Shown: positions 1 through 6,712, counted from the stretch's first letter. The stretch is DNA of 9,810 bases from an uncultured Coriobacteriaceae bacterium (GCA_900550385.1 URRZ01000077.1:1-9810), one strand, 5' to 3'. Notes: generated by a model from the sequence alone, not told the origin. Numbers and translations are program-made.

Positions 1-1293
1 CACGAGCTGGCCCCCATCTTCACCAACGCCAACCGCGCCATCGACGAGAACCTGCTCACGATGGAGAAGATGCGCCTGCTTGCCAGCCACCACGGCCTGG
101 CGTGCCTGCTGCACGAGAAGCCCTTCGAGGGGATCAACGGCAGCGGCAAGCACGACAACTGGTCCATCAGCGCCGACGGCAAGAACCTGCTGGACCCCGG
201 CGACAGCCCCATGGACAACCTGCGCTTCCTGCTGTTCCTCACCGGCGTCGTCCAAGCGGTCGACGACTACCAGGAGCTGCTGCGCGCCTCCGCCGCCAGC
301 GCGGGCAACGACCATCGCCTGGGCGCCAACGAGGCGCCGCCGGCCATCGTGTCGATCTATCTCGGCGACGAGCTGGGAGCGGTGGTGGAAGCGTTGCAGG
401 CGGATGACGAGGACGCCTACGCCAACGCCGACCGCGTCACCATGGATCTGGGCGTGCCGGTGCTGCCGCGCTTCATCAAGGACAGCACCGACCGCAACCG
501 CACCAGCCCCTTCGCCTTCACGGGCAACAAGTTCGAGTTCCGCATGCCCGGCTCCAACATGAACCTGTCGGATGCGAACACCGTGCTGAACACCGCCATG
601 GCCAAAAGCCTGAAGGATGCCGCCGATGCCCTGGAGGGCGTCCCCGCCGACGAGCTGAAGCCTGCGACGCTCGCCTACATCAAGCGCACGCTGAAGGCGC
701 ACCAGCGAATCATCTTCAACGGCGATGGCTATGCGCCCGAATGGGAGCAGGAAGCGGAGCGCCGCGGCCTTGCCAACCACCGCACCACCGCCGACGCGCT
801 GCCCTGCTTCGTCGACCAGAAGTCCATCGACCTGTTCGAGGAGTTCGACGTGCTTACCGAAAGCGAGCTGCGCAGCCGCTACGAGGTGAAGCTGGAGAAG
901 TACAACAAGCTCATCAACATCGAGGGCCGCGTGATGCGCCGCATGACCCGCCGCACCTACCTGCCGGCGATCATCCGGTTCGCCAAGGACATCTCCGACA
1001 GCATCTCCTCCTTCGCCGCCAGCGGCACCGCCGCCCCCATGCGCCAGCAGAAGGAGCTGCTCGACAAGCTGCTGAACGGCATCGACGACATCAACGAGGC
1101 GCTGCATGCCGTGGAGGAGGCAGACGCCCAGGCAAAGCGCATCGACGACGAGCAGAAGCGCGCCGACCACAACGCCCACGTGATGCTCCCCGCGATGGAG
1201 CGCCTGCGTCAGACGGTGGACGACATGGAGATCATCACCAGCCGCGACGTGTGGCCGGTGCCCAGCTACAACAACCTGCTGTTCTACGTGTAA
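1..1293 (+). CDS. glnN: Glutamine synthetase type III (GlnN), C-terminal part; gene starts before the window
   Basis: Glutamine synthetase makes glutamine from glutamate, ammonia and ATP in the cytoplasm. The frame is open from base 1, so the first in-frame ATG (61) is internal and the true start lies upstream. About 430 residues are visible; type III enzymes run to roughly 700, so this is about the C-terminal 60 percent. Visible motifs (counted from base 1) are HEKPFEGINGSGKH at residues 38-51, the substrate-loop motif with its histidine; NRTSPFAFTGNKFEFRMPGS at about residues 165-184, the type III form of the conserved Arg-containing active-site block; and a typical C-terminal end, WPVPSYNNLLF. 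The frame ends in TAA. dapF follows 44 bases later on the same strand with no convincing terminator between, so co-transcription is possible. Family assignment is secure; regulation cannot be judged because the promoter is outside the window. Confidence 0.95.
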   Translation, partial: HELAPIFTNANRAIDENLLTMEKMRLLASHHGLACLLHEKPFEGINGSGKHDNWSISADGKNLLDPGDSPMDNLRFLLFLTGVVQAVDDYQELLRASAASAGNDHRLGANEAPPAIVSIYLGDELGAVVEALQADDEDAYANADRVTMDLGVPVLPRFIKDSTDRNRTSPFAFTGNKFEFRMPGSNMNLSDANTVLNTAMAKSLKDAADALEGVPADELKPATLAYIKRTLKAHQRIIFNGDGYAPEWEQEAERRGLANHRTTADALPCFVDQKSIDLFEEFDVLTESELRSRYEVKLEKYNKLINIEGRVMRRMTRRTYLPAIIRFAKDISDSISSFAASGTAAPMRQQKELLDKLLNGIDDINEALHAVEEADAQAKRIDDEQKRADHNAHVMLPAMERLRQTVDDMEIITSRDVWPVPSYNNLLFYV

Positions 1294-1337
1294 AGGCGCC
1301 CGCCGCCTGGGTTCCGCGACAACGAGGGAAGGACGAC

Positions 1338-2264
1338 ATGGAGCTTCGATTCGACAAGATGCACGGCCTCGGCAACGATTTCGCCGTCTTCGAGGATTGG
1401 GACGCCCGCATCGACCTCTCGCCAGCCCAGGCGGCGCTGCTGTGCAACCGCCGCTTCGGGATCGGCGCGGACGGGCTCATCTTCGCGCGGGAATCCAAGG
1501 TCGAAGGGTGCCGCGCGTTCATGCACTACCTCAACTCCGACGGCACGCTCGCCCAGATGTGCGGCAACGGGATCCGCTGCCTAGCGAAGTTCCTGGTGGA
1601 TCACGGCAAGGTGGCGCCCGAGGAAGACTCGATCGACATCGAGACGCGTGCCGGGGTGCGCACGGTGCGCATCGGGCGTGCGCCCGACGGCAGCTTCCAA
1701 ACCGCGACGGTGGACATGGGCGCGCCGGAGCTGGAGCCCGAGCGCATCCCAGCCAAATGCGCGGCGAACGCCCAGACCCCCGAGGGCGCGCCCTACGTGC
1801 GGGAGGCGCCCCTGGGCACCCCGTGGGGCGACTTCGCGTTCACGCTCGTGTCCATGGGCAACCCGCACGCGGTGTGCTTCATCGAGGATTGGGAGGCGCT
1901 GCCCGCGAGCGCGTTCTCCGATCCGCGCCGACGGGGGCTCGAGACGCTGGATGTGGGGCAGATCGGCGCCTACGTGGAGCTGAGCCCGCTGTTCCCCGAG
2001 AAGATCAACGTGGAGTTCGTCGAGGTTCACGAGCTGGGCCTGGCGATGCGCGTGTGGGAGCGCGGTTGCGGGGAGACGCTCGCCTGCGGCACGGGAGCGT
2101 GCGCCGTGAACGTGGCGGCCGCCCTCACTGGCCGCGCGGGCAGGGAAAACGACGTGATGCTGCCCGGCGGCACCCTGCACATCGAGTGGCGGGGGGACGG
2201 GCACGTGCAGATGACCGGCCCGGCGGAGCGCTCCTTCAGCGGAGCGGTGGACGTGCGGCTATGA
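1338..2264 (+). CDS. dapF: Diaminopimelate epimerase
   Basis: This PLP-independent epimerase converts LL-diaminopimelate to meso-diaminopimelate, the precursor of lysine and of the peptidoglycan cross-link. The product is 308 residues, slightly longer than the usual 270-280. It opens with the family signature FDKMHGLGNDF (5-15). It carries both halves of the two-cysteine active site: MCGNGIRC with Cys75 and ERGCGETLACGTGAC with Cys250. GNPHAV (174-179) and the terminal GPAERSFSG block are also typical. The ATG at 1338 is chosen because the purine-rich GAGGGAAGGA site lies 4 bases upstream and the conserved N-terminus begins there; the frame also runs open upstream, but only as a shadow of glnN. 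The stop TGA overlaps the ATG of a 10-codon frame that runs into dapL. The pairing with dapL makes the pathway role very likely. Confidence 0.97.
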   Translation: MELRFDKMHGLGNDFAVFEDWDARIDLSPAQAALLCNRRFGIGADGLIFARESKVEGCRAFMHYLNSDGTLAQMCGNGIRCLAKFLVDHGKVAPEEDSIDIETRAGVRTVRIGRAPDGSFQTATVDMGAPELEPERIPAKCAANAQTPEGAPYVREAPLGTPWGDFAFTLVSMGNPHAVCFIEDWEALPASAFSDPRRRGLETLDVGQIGAYVELSPLFPEKINVEFVEVHELGLAMRVWERGCGETLACGTGACAVNVAAALTGRAGRENDVMLPGGTLHIEWRGDGHVQMTGPAERSFSGAVDVRL

Positions 2265-2293
2265 CGGATGGATCGATCAGGAGGATCTTATGA
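2261..2293 (+). other. Ten-codon bridging frame between dapF and dapL (possible coupling peptide)
   Basis: The frame reads MTDGSIRRIL. Its ATG overlaps the dapF stop (ATGA at 2261-2264), and its own TGA overlaps the dapL start (ATGA at 2290-2293). The two Arg codons AGG AGG (2279-2284) are at the same time the Shine-Dalgarno sequence of dapL, and the last sense codon is the rare TTA. No separate ribosome-binding site is obvious, so translation would depend on re-initiation after dapF. The arrangement would permit translational coupling of dapF to dapL. It could also be chance, since a short gap with a stop-start overlap at each end needs few coincident bases. Confidence 0.35.
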
Positions 2294-3447
2294 GAATTGC
2301 GCAGCGATTGGACAACCTTCCCCCGTACCTGTTCGCCCGCATCGACCAGAAGAAGGCGGAGCTGGAGGCTAGGGGCGCCGACGTCATCTCGCTGGGGATA
2401 GGCGATCCCGACATCGCAACACCCGCCCACATCGTGCGGGCCATGGCCAACGCCATCCGCAAGCCGGAGAACCACCGCTACCCCGACTACGCCGGATCTC
2501 CCGCGTTCCGCGCGGCATGCGCCCGCTACATGAAGACGCGGTTCGACGTGGAGGTGGATCCCTCCGACGAGGTGCTGGCGCTCATCGGCAGCAAGGAGGG
2601 CATCGCGCATCTGTGCAACGCGTTCGTCGATCCGGGCGAATACGTTCTGGCTCCCTCCATCGGCTATCCGGTGTACTCGAGCGGGGCGACGCTGGTGAGC
2701 GGGCGCTGCTACGCGCTGCCCATGCGCGAGGAAGACGGCTTCCTGGCCGACTTCACCGCCGCGCCCGACGAGGTGCTGGCGAAGGCCAAGATCCTGTTCC
2801 TCAACTACCCCAACAACCCCACGGGCGCCATCGCGACGCCGGAGTACTTCGATGCGGCGATCGCCTTCTGCCGGGAGCACGACCTGTTGCTGGCGCACGA
2901 CAACGCCTACTGCGACATCTGCTTCGACGGCTACCGGGCTCCCTCCATCCTAGAGCGCCCGCATGCTAAGGAGTGCTGCATCGAGTTCTTCAGCCTCTCG
3001 AAGACCTACAACATGACCGGCTGGCGCATCGGCTTCGCCTGCGGCAACGCGCAAGCGGTGCGGGCGTTGGGCACGGTCAAGAACAACCTGGACTCCGGCC
3101 AGTTCACCGCCATCCAGGATGCGGCAATAGCGGCGCTCGACGGCCCGCAGGAGTGCGTCGAGGAGATGTGCGCCCTCTACCAGCACCGGCGCGATGCCGT
3201 GGTGGCCGCGCTGAGGGGCCTCGGCATGGAATGCACCGCGCCGAAGGCGACGATCTACGTATGGGCGAAAGTCCCCGCGGGGCACACGTCGGAATCGTTC
3301 GCCACCGAGCTTCTGGAGCGCGCCCACGTGATCGTGACGCCCGGCTCCGGCTACGGGGGAGGCGGCGAGGGCTACATCCGCATCTCGCTGACGACCCCCG
3401 ATCACGACCTGCAAGAAGCGATCCGCCGCATCGCCCGCCTGAAATGA
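2290..3447 (+). CDS. dapL: LL-diaminopimelate aminotransferase, PLP fold type I
   Basis: DapL converts tetrahydrodipicolinate directly to LL-diaminopimelate with glutamate as amino donor, bypassing the acylated DapC/D/E route; DapF then acts on the product. The 385-residue protein is a class I/II aminotransferase. It has the N-terminal RLDNLPPYLFARID block and SLGIGDPD (34-41), then NYPNNPTG (172-179) with the cofactor-contacting Asn, and Asp204 (HDNAY) for the pyridine nitrogen. The Schiff-base Lys238 is in FSLSKTYNMTGWRIGF, and the substrate-carboxylate Arg364 is in GYIRISL. AGGAGG lies 5 bases before the ATG, and dapF ends 25 bases upstream. The last sense codon and the stop (AAA TGA) are the first bases of a dispersed hairpin repeat. 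Sequence alone cannot fully exclude a related aminotransferase, but adjacency to dapF makes DapL by far the best call. Confidence 0.9.
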   Translation: MRIAQRLDNLPPYLFARIDQKKAELEARGADVISLGIGDPDIATPAHIVRAMANAIRKPENHRYPDYAGSPAFRAACARYMKTRFDVEVDPSDEVLALIGSKEGIAHLCNAFVDPGEYVLAPSIGYPVYSSGATLVSGRCYALPMREEDGFLADFTAAPDEVLAKAKILFLNYPNNPTGAIATPEYFDAAIAFCREHDLLLAHDNAYCDICFDGYRAPSILERPHAKECCIEFFSLSKTYNMTGWRIGFACGNAQAVRALGTVKNNLDSGQFTAIQDAAIAALDGPQECVEEMCALYQHRRDAVVAALRGLGMECTAPKATIYVWAKVPAGHTSESFATELLERAHVIVTPGSGYGGGGEGYIRISLTTPDHDLQEAIRRIARLK

Positions 3448-3469
3448 GAAAAAGGGACGGAGGTTTCTC
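3443..3469 (+). repeat. Dispersed hairpin repeat, subtype A (GGGACGGAGG), degenerate right arm
   Basis: This copy starts inside the last codon of dapL, and its TGA is the dapL stop. The left half, ATGAGAAAAAGGGACGGAGG, is identical to the copies at 7188 and 8480 (minus). The right half is altered: GAGAAA (3446-3451) can still pair with TTTCTC (3464-3469) around a 12-base loop. A second, diverged right half may lie about 60 bases downstream (GACGGAATC then TTTTCCCATT, about 3519-3537), which suggests that the element was interrupted or expanded. The hairpin could serve as a weak terminator after dapL, but no clean T-run follows. Confidence 0.75.
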
Positions 3470-3704
3470 TCGTTTGGGGAGGCGTGCGGAGAATCCCGAC
3501 GCCCTCGGCAGCAGAGACGACGGAATCTTTTCCCATTCGGGAAATGCACAGAAGATTAATCGCGCATACCTCGTTGATGTTGCCATACAAGTGCGAGAAA
3601 TCCCCCTCATGCACGGTTCGCAACGCGGTCTAAGCCTTCGGACCCACACATCGCTCACGTTTTCCCAGCTCAAACAGATTCGAGCGCGACGAAGAGCAAA
3701 GCGC

Positions 3705-3763
3705 ATCGTGCATATCGATATGTTTTCGCTACATGCCGGAGAAAAACTATCGGTATGCACGAT
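3705..3763. repeat. Long imperfect inverted repeat (about 21 bp arms)
   Basis: ATCGTGCATATCGATA (3705-3720) pairs with TATCGGTATGCACGAT (3748-3763) with a single G-T pair. After skipping one base, GTTTT (3722-3726) pairs with AAAAC (3743-3747). The left arm itself contains a perfect 12-base palindrome, CATATCGATATG (3711-3722). The loop is about 16 bases and includes ACATGCCGG. It lies in a non-coding stretch, about 190 bases past the symporter stop and 258 past the dapL stop. It could be paired operator boxes, a structured RNA, or the ends of a small mobile element; the sequence does not decide. Confidence 0.7.
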
Positions 3764-3893
3764 GGACCCGGCGCAGCATGGGCGAATGGCGGCTTTCGCC
3801 CCGTCATCGCCAACGCTGGCGCATCGCTGCTTTCACAGCGGCATCGACGAAGGCTCCGCGAGCATCGACCGGAAAGCACTCCGCAAAAGCAGC

Positions 3894-3923
3894 GGGACGC
3901 ATCCCGAAAGGAGATGCGCCCCG
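3894..3923 (-). terminator. GAAA-loop hairpin downstream of the symporter gene, possible terminator
   Basis: GGGACGCATCCC and GGAGATGCGCCCC pair around a GAAA loop with one mismatch and one bulged A, giving a GC-rich stem of about 12 pairs. It begins about 29 bases after the stop of the minus-strand symporter. In that direction the stem is followed by GCTGCTTTTGC, a poor and offset T-run; on the plus strand it is followed by TTT only. A terminator or 3'-end stabilising hairpin for the symporter mRNA is the likeliest role, with modest support. Confidence 0.4.
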
Positions 3924-3951
3924 TTTGAAAGCTATCGGATGCCGCCCGCCG

Positions 3952-5328
3952 CTACAGCGTGATGAGGCCCATCGTCTGCGCCACGTAGGCGATCAGGATG
4001 ATGACGATGCACACCGGCGCGATGTACTTGATCATGACGGTCCACGCGCCCGCCAGGCTGAACTTGGCGGAGAGGCGCACCTCGTCGATGAGCATCTTGG
4101 GCTTGATGACCCAGCCGACGAACACGCAGGTGAGGATCGCCGAGATCGGCATCATCACCGAGTTGGAGATGAAGTCGAGGAAGTCCAGAATCGAGGTGCC
4201 CTCGCCCAGCGGCTGGATGAACGCCAGGTTGCTGTAGCCCAGGTTCACCACGGCGCCCACGGCGGTGGTGAACACCACAACGATGACGAGCGCCTTCTTG
4301 CGCGACATGCGCGTGCCGTCGGCGATGATGCTGGTGCAGGTCTCCACCAACGAGATGGAGCTGGTCAGCGCCGCGAAGATGACTAGGATGAAGAACACGC
4401 AGCCGATGATGCCGCCCGCATCCCCCATGCTGTTGAACACCTGCGGCAGGATGACGAACATCAGCGACGGGCCGGCGTTCTGCGCCACGGCCTCGCCGGA
4501 ACCCAGCGCGGCGAACGTGGAGGGGATGATCATCAGGCCGGCCAGAAGCGAGATGGCGAACGTGGTGCCCGCGATCTGCATGACCGACGAGGTGAGCTTC
4601 TCCTCTTTCTTCAGGTAGGAACCGTAGGTGACCATGATGCCCATGGCCAGCGACAGCGTGAAGAACGTCTGGCCGAGCGCGGCGACGATCAGCTCGGGCG
4701 AGAACTTGCTCACGTCGGGCACCAGGTAGAACGCCAGGCCGTCCATGGCGCCGGGCAGGCTCAGCGCGTAGACGGCGAGCACCGCCGACACGATGATGAG
4801 CGCCGGCATCATGACGAGGTTCGCCTTCTCGATGCCCTTGTTCACGCCCAGCGCGACCACCAGGTAGGTCAGCGCCATGAAGACGAGCATGAACAGCATG
4901 CTCTCGGGCGTGTTGGCGATGAAGCTGGAGAAATACTCGCCGCCGTCCGCCAGGGCCGCGGGGCCGTCGGTGAGGTAGGCGGCCATGTACTTGGTGGTCC
5001 AGCCGCCGATCACGCAGTAGTACGGCACGATGATGAACGGAATGGCCGACATGAACACGCCGATGAACGCGTATTTCTTAGCCAGCACCTTGAACGAGCC
5101 GATGGAGCTCAAGCCCGTATGGCGCCCCAACGCCGTCTCCAGCAGCAGAAGCGAGATGCCGATGGTGAACACGAACACCAGATACACGAACAGAAACGTC
5201 CCGCCGCCGTATTTCGCCGCCAGGTACGGAAAGCGCCACATGCTGCCCAAACCCACCGCCGAAGCGGCTGCCGCCAGCACGAAGGCGAGCTTACCCGACC
5301 ACGTAGCGCGGCTGTTCCCCGTTGCCAT
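3952..5328 (-). CDS. Sodium-dependent amino-acid symporter, NSS/SNF family (LeuT/MhsT-like)
   Basis: This is a membrane transporter that uses the sodium gradient to import an amino acid or related amine; the substrate cannot be read from sequence. The 458-residue protein has about 11-12 hydrophobic segments, starting at residues 14-36 and ending at 430-455. Family landmarks are GLGSMWRFPYL (26-36) in TM1 with the unwound GLG, KYGGGTFLFVYL (39-50), GQTFFTLSLAMG (219-230) in TM6, ALTSSISLVE (320-329) in TM8 (second sodium site), and ILDFLDFISNS (380-390) in TM10. TM1 has Ser29 where most relatives have Asn in GLGN, a sodium-site position in LeuT. The start at 5328 is chosen over an ATG at 5370 because GGAGGG lies 6 bases upstream and the conserved N-terminus begins there. 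A consensus -10 box and a palindrome lie in the upstream gap, suggesting separate transcription from the gene before it. Confidence 0.93.
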   Translation of the reverse strand: MATGNSRATWSGKLAFVLAAAASAVGLGSMWRFPYLAAKYGGGTFLFVYLVFVFTIGISLLLLETALGRHTGLSSIGSFKVLAKKYAFIGVFMSAIPFIIVPYYCVIGGWTTKYMAAYLTDGPAALADGGEYFSSFIANTPESMLFMLVFMALTYLVVALGVNKGIEKANLVMMPALIIVSAVLAVYALSLPGAMDGLAFYLVPDVSKFSPELIVAALGQTFFTLSLAMGIMVTYGSYLKKEEKLTSSVMQIAGTTFAISLLAGLMIIPSTFAALGSGEAVAQNAGPSLMFVILPQVFNSMGDAGGIIGCVFFILVIFAALTSSISLVETCTSIIADGTRMSRKKALVIVVVFTTAVGAVVNLGYSNLAFIQPLGEGTSILDFLDFISNSVMMPISAILTCVFVGWVIKPKMLIDEVRLSAKFSLAGAWTVMIKYIAPVCIVIILIAYVAQTMGLITL

Positions 5329-5404
5329 TGAAAACCCTCCATGTTGCGTCGAACCGAAAGCGCCCGCCAACGCATCGCGGGCACATCGAATGCACGTCTT
5401 CCAC

Positions 5405-5421
5405 CGGGCGGAGTCCGCCCG
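5405..5421. promoter_or_regulatory. 17-base palindrome in the symporter leader
   Basis: CGGGCGGA and TCCGCCCG are perfect complements around a single central G. The site lies about 77 bases before the symporter start, downstream of the -10 box at 5439-5444, so it would be in the 5' leader of that transcript. It could be an operator for a dimeric repressor or a GC-rich leader hairpin. Confidence 0.45.
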
Positions 5422-5438
5422 AAAGCGCTAAACACCGC

Positions 5439-5444
5439 ATTATA
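5439..5444 (-). promoter_or_regulatory. Candidate -10 box for the symporter gene
   Basis: On the minus strand the sequence is a perfect TATAAT, in an otherwise GC-rich region and flanked by CCGC/GCGG. It would place the start of transcription near 5432 and give a leader of about 100 bases. I find no good -35 hexamer at 16-18 bases, so an activator or another upstream contact may be needed. Confidence 0.5.
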
Positions 5445-5631
5445 GCGGGATTCAACCTGATAGGAGCCTGAAGCCGTCAAAAGTTCCGCGCGTAACACGC
5501 CTGCAACAGTGATCGGCTCTTTGGAACCGCGAAGGAAGGGAAAGAAGGCCTTGGAAACCGCCTTTCGACCGCGCTGCTAGGCGGCGGAATATCCCGCGGA
5601 AGATGCGGCGGCCGAGAGAGGCCGGCGCGCG

Positions 5632-6564
5632 TCAGTAGAGCGTGCCCTGGGCGACGCCGTCGATGATCCCGGAAAGCGATTCGGCGGCATCGGCGTACGT
5701 CTGCGGATCCGTGATGCCCGACTCCTCCACGAGCCGCTGCGCCACATCGAGGGCGTTGCTCATGGTGGCCTTGGTCTGCTCGCTCACCCACTGGCCGTCC
5801 CCGGACTCCAGCCAAGCGCGCGCGTCGCTTACCGCCTGCTGCAGCGACTGCTTCGCCGCCTCGACGGCTTCGTTCGCCTCCTGCGCGCTGGACGCCTCCT
5901 GGGCTGCCTGCTTGTAATCGCTGGTCATGCGGGAAAGCTGGGCCATCTCCTCGTCGATCTGCTCGGTCATCTGCTCCTGGTAGGTGCGCCAGCGGCTATC
6001 CATGGAGCGCTCCATCATGCCGTTCGACGCGCAGGACACCGCCATGCTCACCACCAGCGACATCGCCGCCGAGATCGCAGCGACCATCGCAAGCTGGCGG
6101 ATGGACATGCCCAGGACCCTCTTCTCGGAAGGGGACGTGCCCAGGTCATGGATCGTCGCGGTGGCGTCGGCGTGGCGCGGGGCGGAGTAGCGCTTGAATC
6201 GCGCGGGCAGCACGGCGGGGCCGTCGGCCGGAACGCCATCGGCTTCATCGTCATCGTCATCGTCTAGGATGTCGAAATCGTCGGCCAGCTCGTCGGCATC
6301 GTTTTCGGACGCGTCCTCGTGGGAGCTTTCGGAATCCGGGGCCTCGCCCGAAGGGCCTTCCTCTCCCGAAGCGGCCTCGGCATCAGCGGAGGAAACCTCC
6401 CCCGCCAAGGGATCCGGATCGTCGCCGCATTCGTCGGAGAGGGCCGCATGGCCGGTGTTTTCCAGATCGACGTCGCCGGCGTTCTGGCGCTCGGCTTCGC
6501 TCGAAGCCTGATCGGCGACGAGCTCGTCATCTGGATTCTTGATACCGTCAGCTTCACGGACCAT
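5632..6564 (-). CDS. Acidic single-pass membrane protein with C-terminal coiled coil, function unknown
   Basis: I do not recognise a family. The 310-residue protein has three parts. Residues 1-115 are extremely acidic and low in complexity, ending in a run of six aspartates (101-106). Residues 120-156 are basic (ARFKRYSAPR, SEKR). One hydrophobic segment at about 157-177 is followed by a Gln/Glu/Ala-rich stretch (about 185-250) with coiled-coil character and a helical tail. By the positive-inside rule the acidic half is cytoplasmic and the coiled coil is outside. The start at 6564 is preferred over an ATG at 6612 because GGAAGGGG lies 9 bases upstream. A candidate promoter lies at 6621-6649, and a perfect 8-bp hairpin sits in the leader. 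The aspartate run is encoded by a hexamer repeat (TCATCG on the plus strand, about 6245-6262). Possible roles such as envelope scaffold or sensor are guesses. Confidence 0.75.
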   Translation of the reverse strand: MVREADGIKNPDDELVADQASSEAERQNAGDVDLENTGHAALSDECGDDPDPLAGEVSSADAEAASGEEGPSGEAPDSESSHEDASENDADELADDFDILDDDDDDEADGVPADGPAVLPARFKRYSAPRHADATATIHDLGTSPSEKRVLGMSIRQLAMVAAISAAMSLVVSMAVSCASNGMMERSMDSRWRTYQEQMTEQIDEEMAQLSRMTSDYKQAAQEASSAQEANEAVEAAKQSLQQAVSDARAWLESGDGQWVSEQTKATMSNALDVAQRLVEESGITDPQTYADAAESLSGIIDGVAQGTLY

Positions 6565-6592
6565 GCTGCAGTTCCCCTTCCGCACCGTACAG

Positions 6593-6613
6593 GATGCGCC
6601 GAATGGGCGCATC
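6593..6613. promoter_or_regulatory. Perfect 8-bp hairpin in the leader of the acidic membrane protein gene
   Basis: GATGCGCC (6593-6600) and GGCGCATC (6606-6613) pair perfectly around a 5-base loop. The hairpin lies between the candidate promoter and the ribosome-binding site at 6574-6581, and it covers the rejected ATG at 6612. It may stabilise or regulate the leader. Confidence 0.45.
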
Positions 6614-6620
6614 TTGAAAC

Positions 6621-6649
6621 ATGGTACAGAGGGGGAATCCGCTTTGCAA
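6621..6649 (-). promoter_or_regulatory. Candidate promoter for the acidic membrane protein gene
   Basis: On the minus strand, TTGCAA (6644-6649) and TACCAT (6621-6626) are 17 bases apart. Each matches 4 of 6 sigma-70 consensus bases, and a TG sits directly before the -10. The distance to the chosen ATG is about 57 bases. This is suggestive only, being a two-hexamer match without further support. Confidence 0.35.
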
Positions 6650-6694
6650 TACGTTCAACTTCGAGGAAAACCTGAGCGCGCTGGAATAATCGGA

Positions 6695-6712
6695 GGGCAA
6701 CCGCCGTTGCCC
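6695..6712 (-). terminator. Hairpin after the cupin gene, possible terminator
   Basis: GGGCAAC and GTTGCCC form a perfect 7-bp stem around CGCC, about 30 bases past the cupin stop. In the direction of cupin transcription it is followed by TCCGATTATTCC, a weak T-containing tail. A terminator between cupin and the next gene is plausible. Confidence 0.4.

Larger units (their letters stand above)
3448..3951. other. 504-base stretch between dapL and the symporter, no gene recognised, several inverted repeats
   Basis: The 3' ends of two convergent genes flank this stretch. I see no reading frame with both a ribosome-binding site and recognisable protein composition. Short frames on both strands (for example 3670-3879 minus) look accidental. 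The middle (about 3540-3720) appears richer in A and T than the surrounding genes. Structure is dense: the tail of a dispersed repeat (3443-3545), TTTCCC/GGGAAA (3529-3544), a long hairpin (3705-3763), GGGCGAA/TTCGCCC (3780-3801), CGCCA/TGGCG around a 4-base loop (about 3808-3821), and a GAAA-loop hairpin (3894-3923). It may be decayed mobile sequence, a small RNA region, or both. Confidence 0.6.
5329..5631. other. 303-base gap upstream of the symporter gene
   Basis: This gap lies between the stop of the acidic membrane protein gene and the start of the symporter, both on the minus strand. It holds the symporter RBS (GGAGGG, 5335-5340), the leader palindrome and the -10 box listed separately. 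Two further stems could end the upstream transcript: CGGCC/GGCCG with a 6-base loop (5609-5624), 7 bases past the stop, and CCGCCT/AGGCGG (5558-5584). Neither is followed by a T-run. No coding frame is convincing here. Confidence 0.5.

Noticed and set aside
1294..1337. Terminator between glnN and dapF
   Set aside because: Only a 4-base GGCG/CGCC stem and no T-run; better read as a short intra-operon gap.
1581..2204. Minus-strand frame (207 codons) opposite dapF
   Set aside because: It is an antisense shadow of a gene with all family motifs on the other strand, with no ribosome-binding site or recognisable domain.
3402..3623. Minus-strand frame of 73 codons overlapping the dapL end
   Set aside because: It starts at a TTG without a ribosome-binding site, reads through the hairpin repeat and into dapL antisense, and has no recognisable composition.
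3670..3879. Minus-strand frame of 69 codons in the gene-free stretch
   Set aside because: No ribosome-binding site, Arg/Ser/Cys-rich composition, and it runs through the long hairpin; probably accidental.
5609..5624. Terminator after the acidic membrane protein gene
   Set aside because: The stem CGGCC/GGCCG is only 5 bp and is followed by GC-rich sequence rather than T residues; mentioned only as a possible stem.
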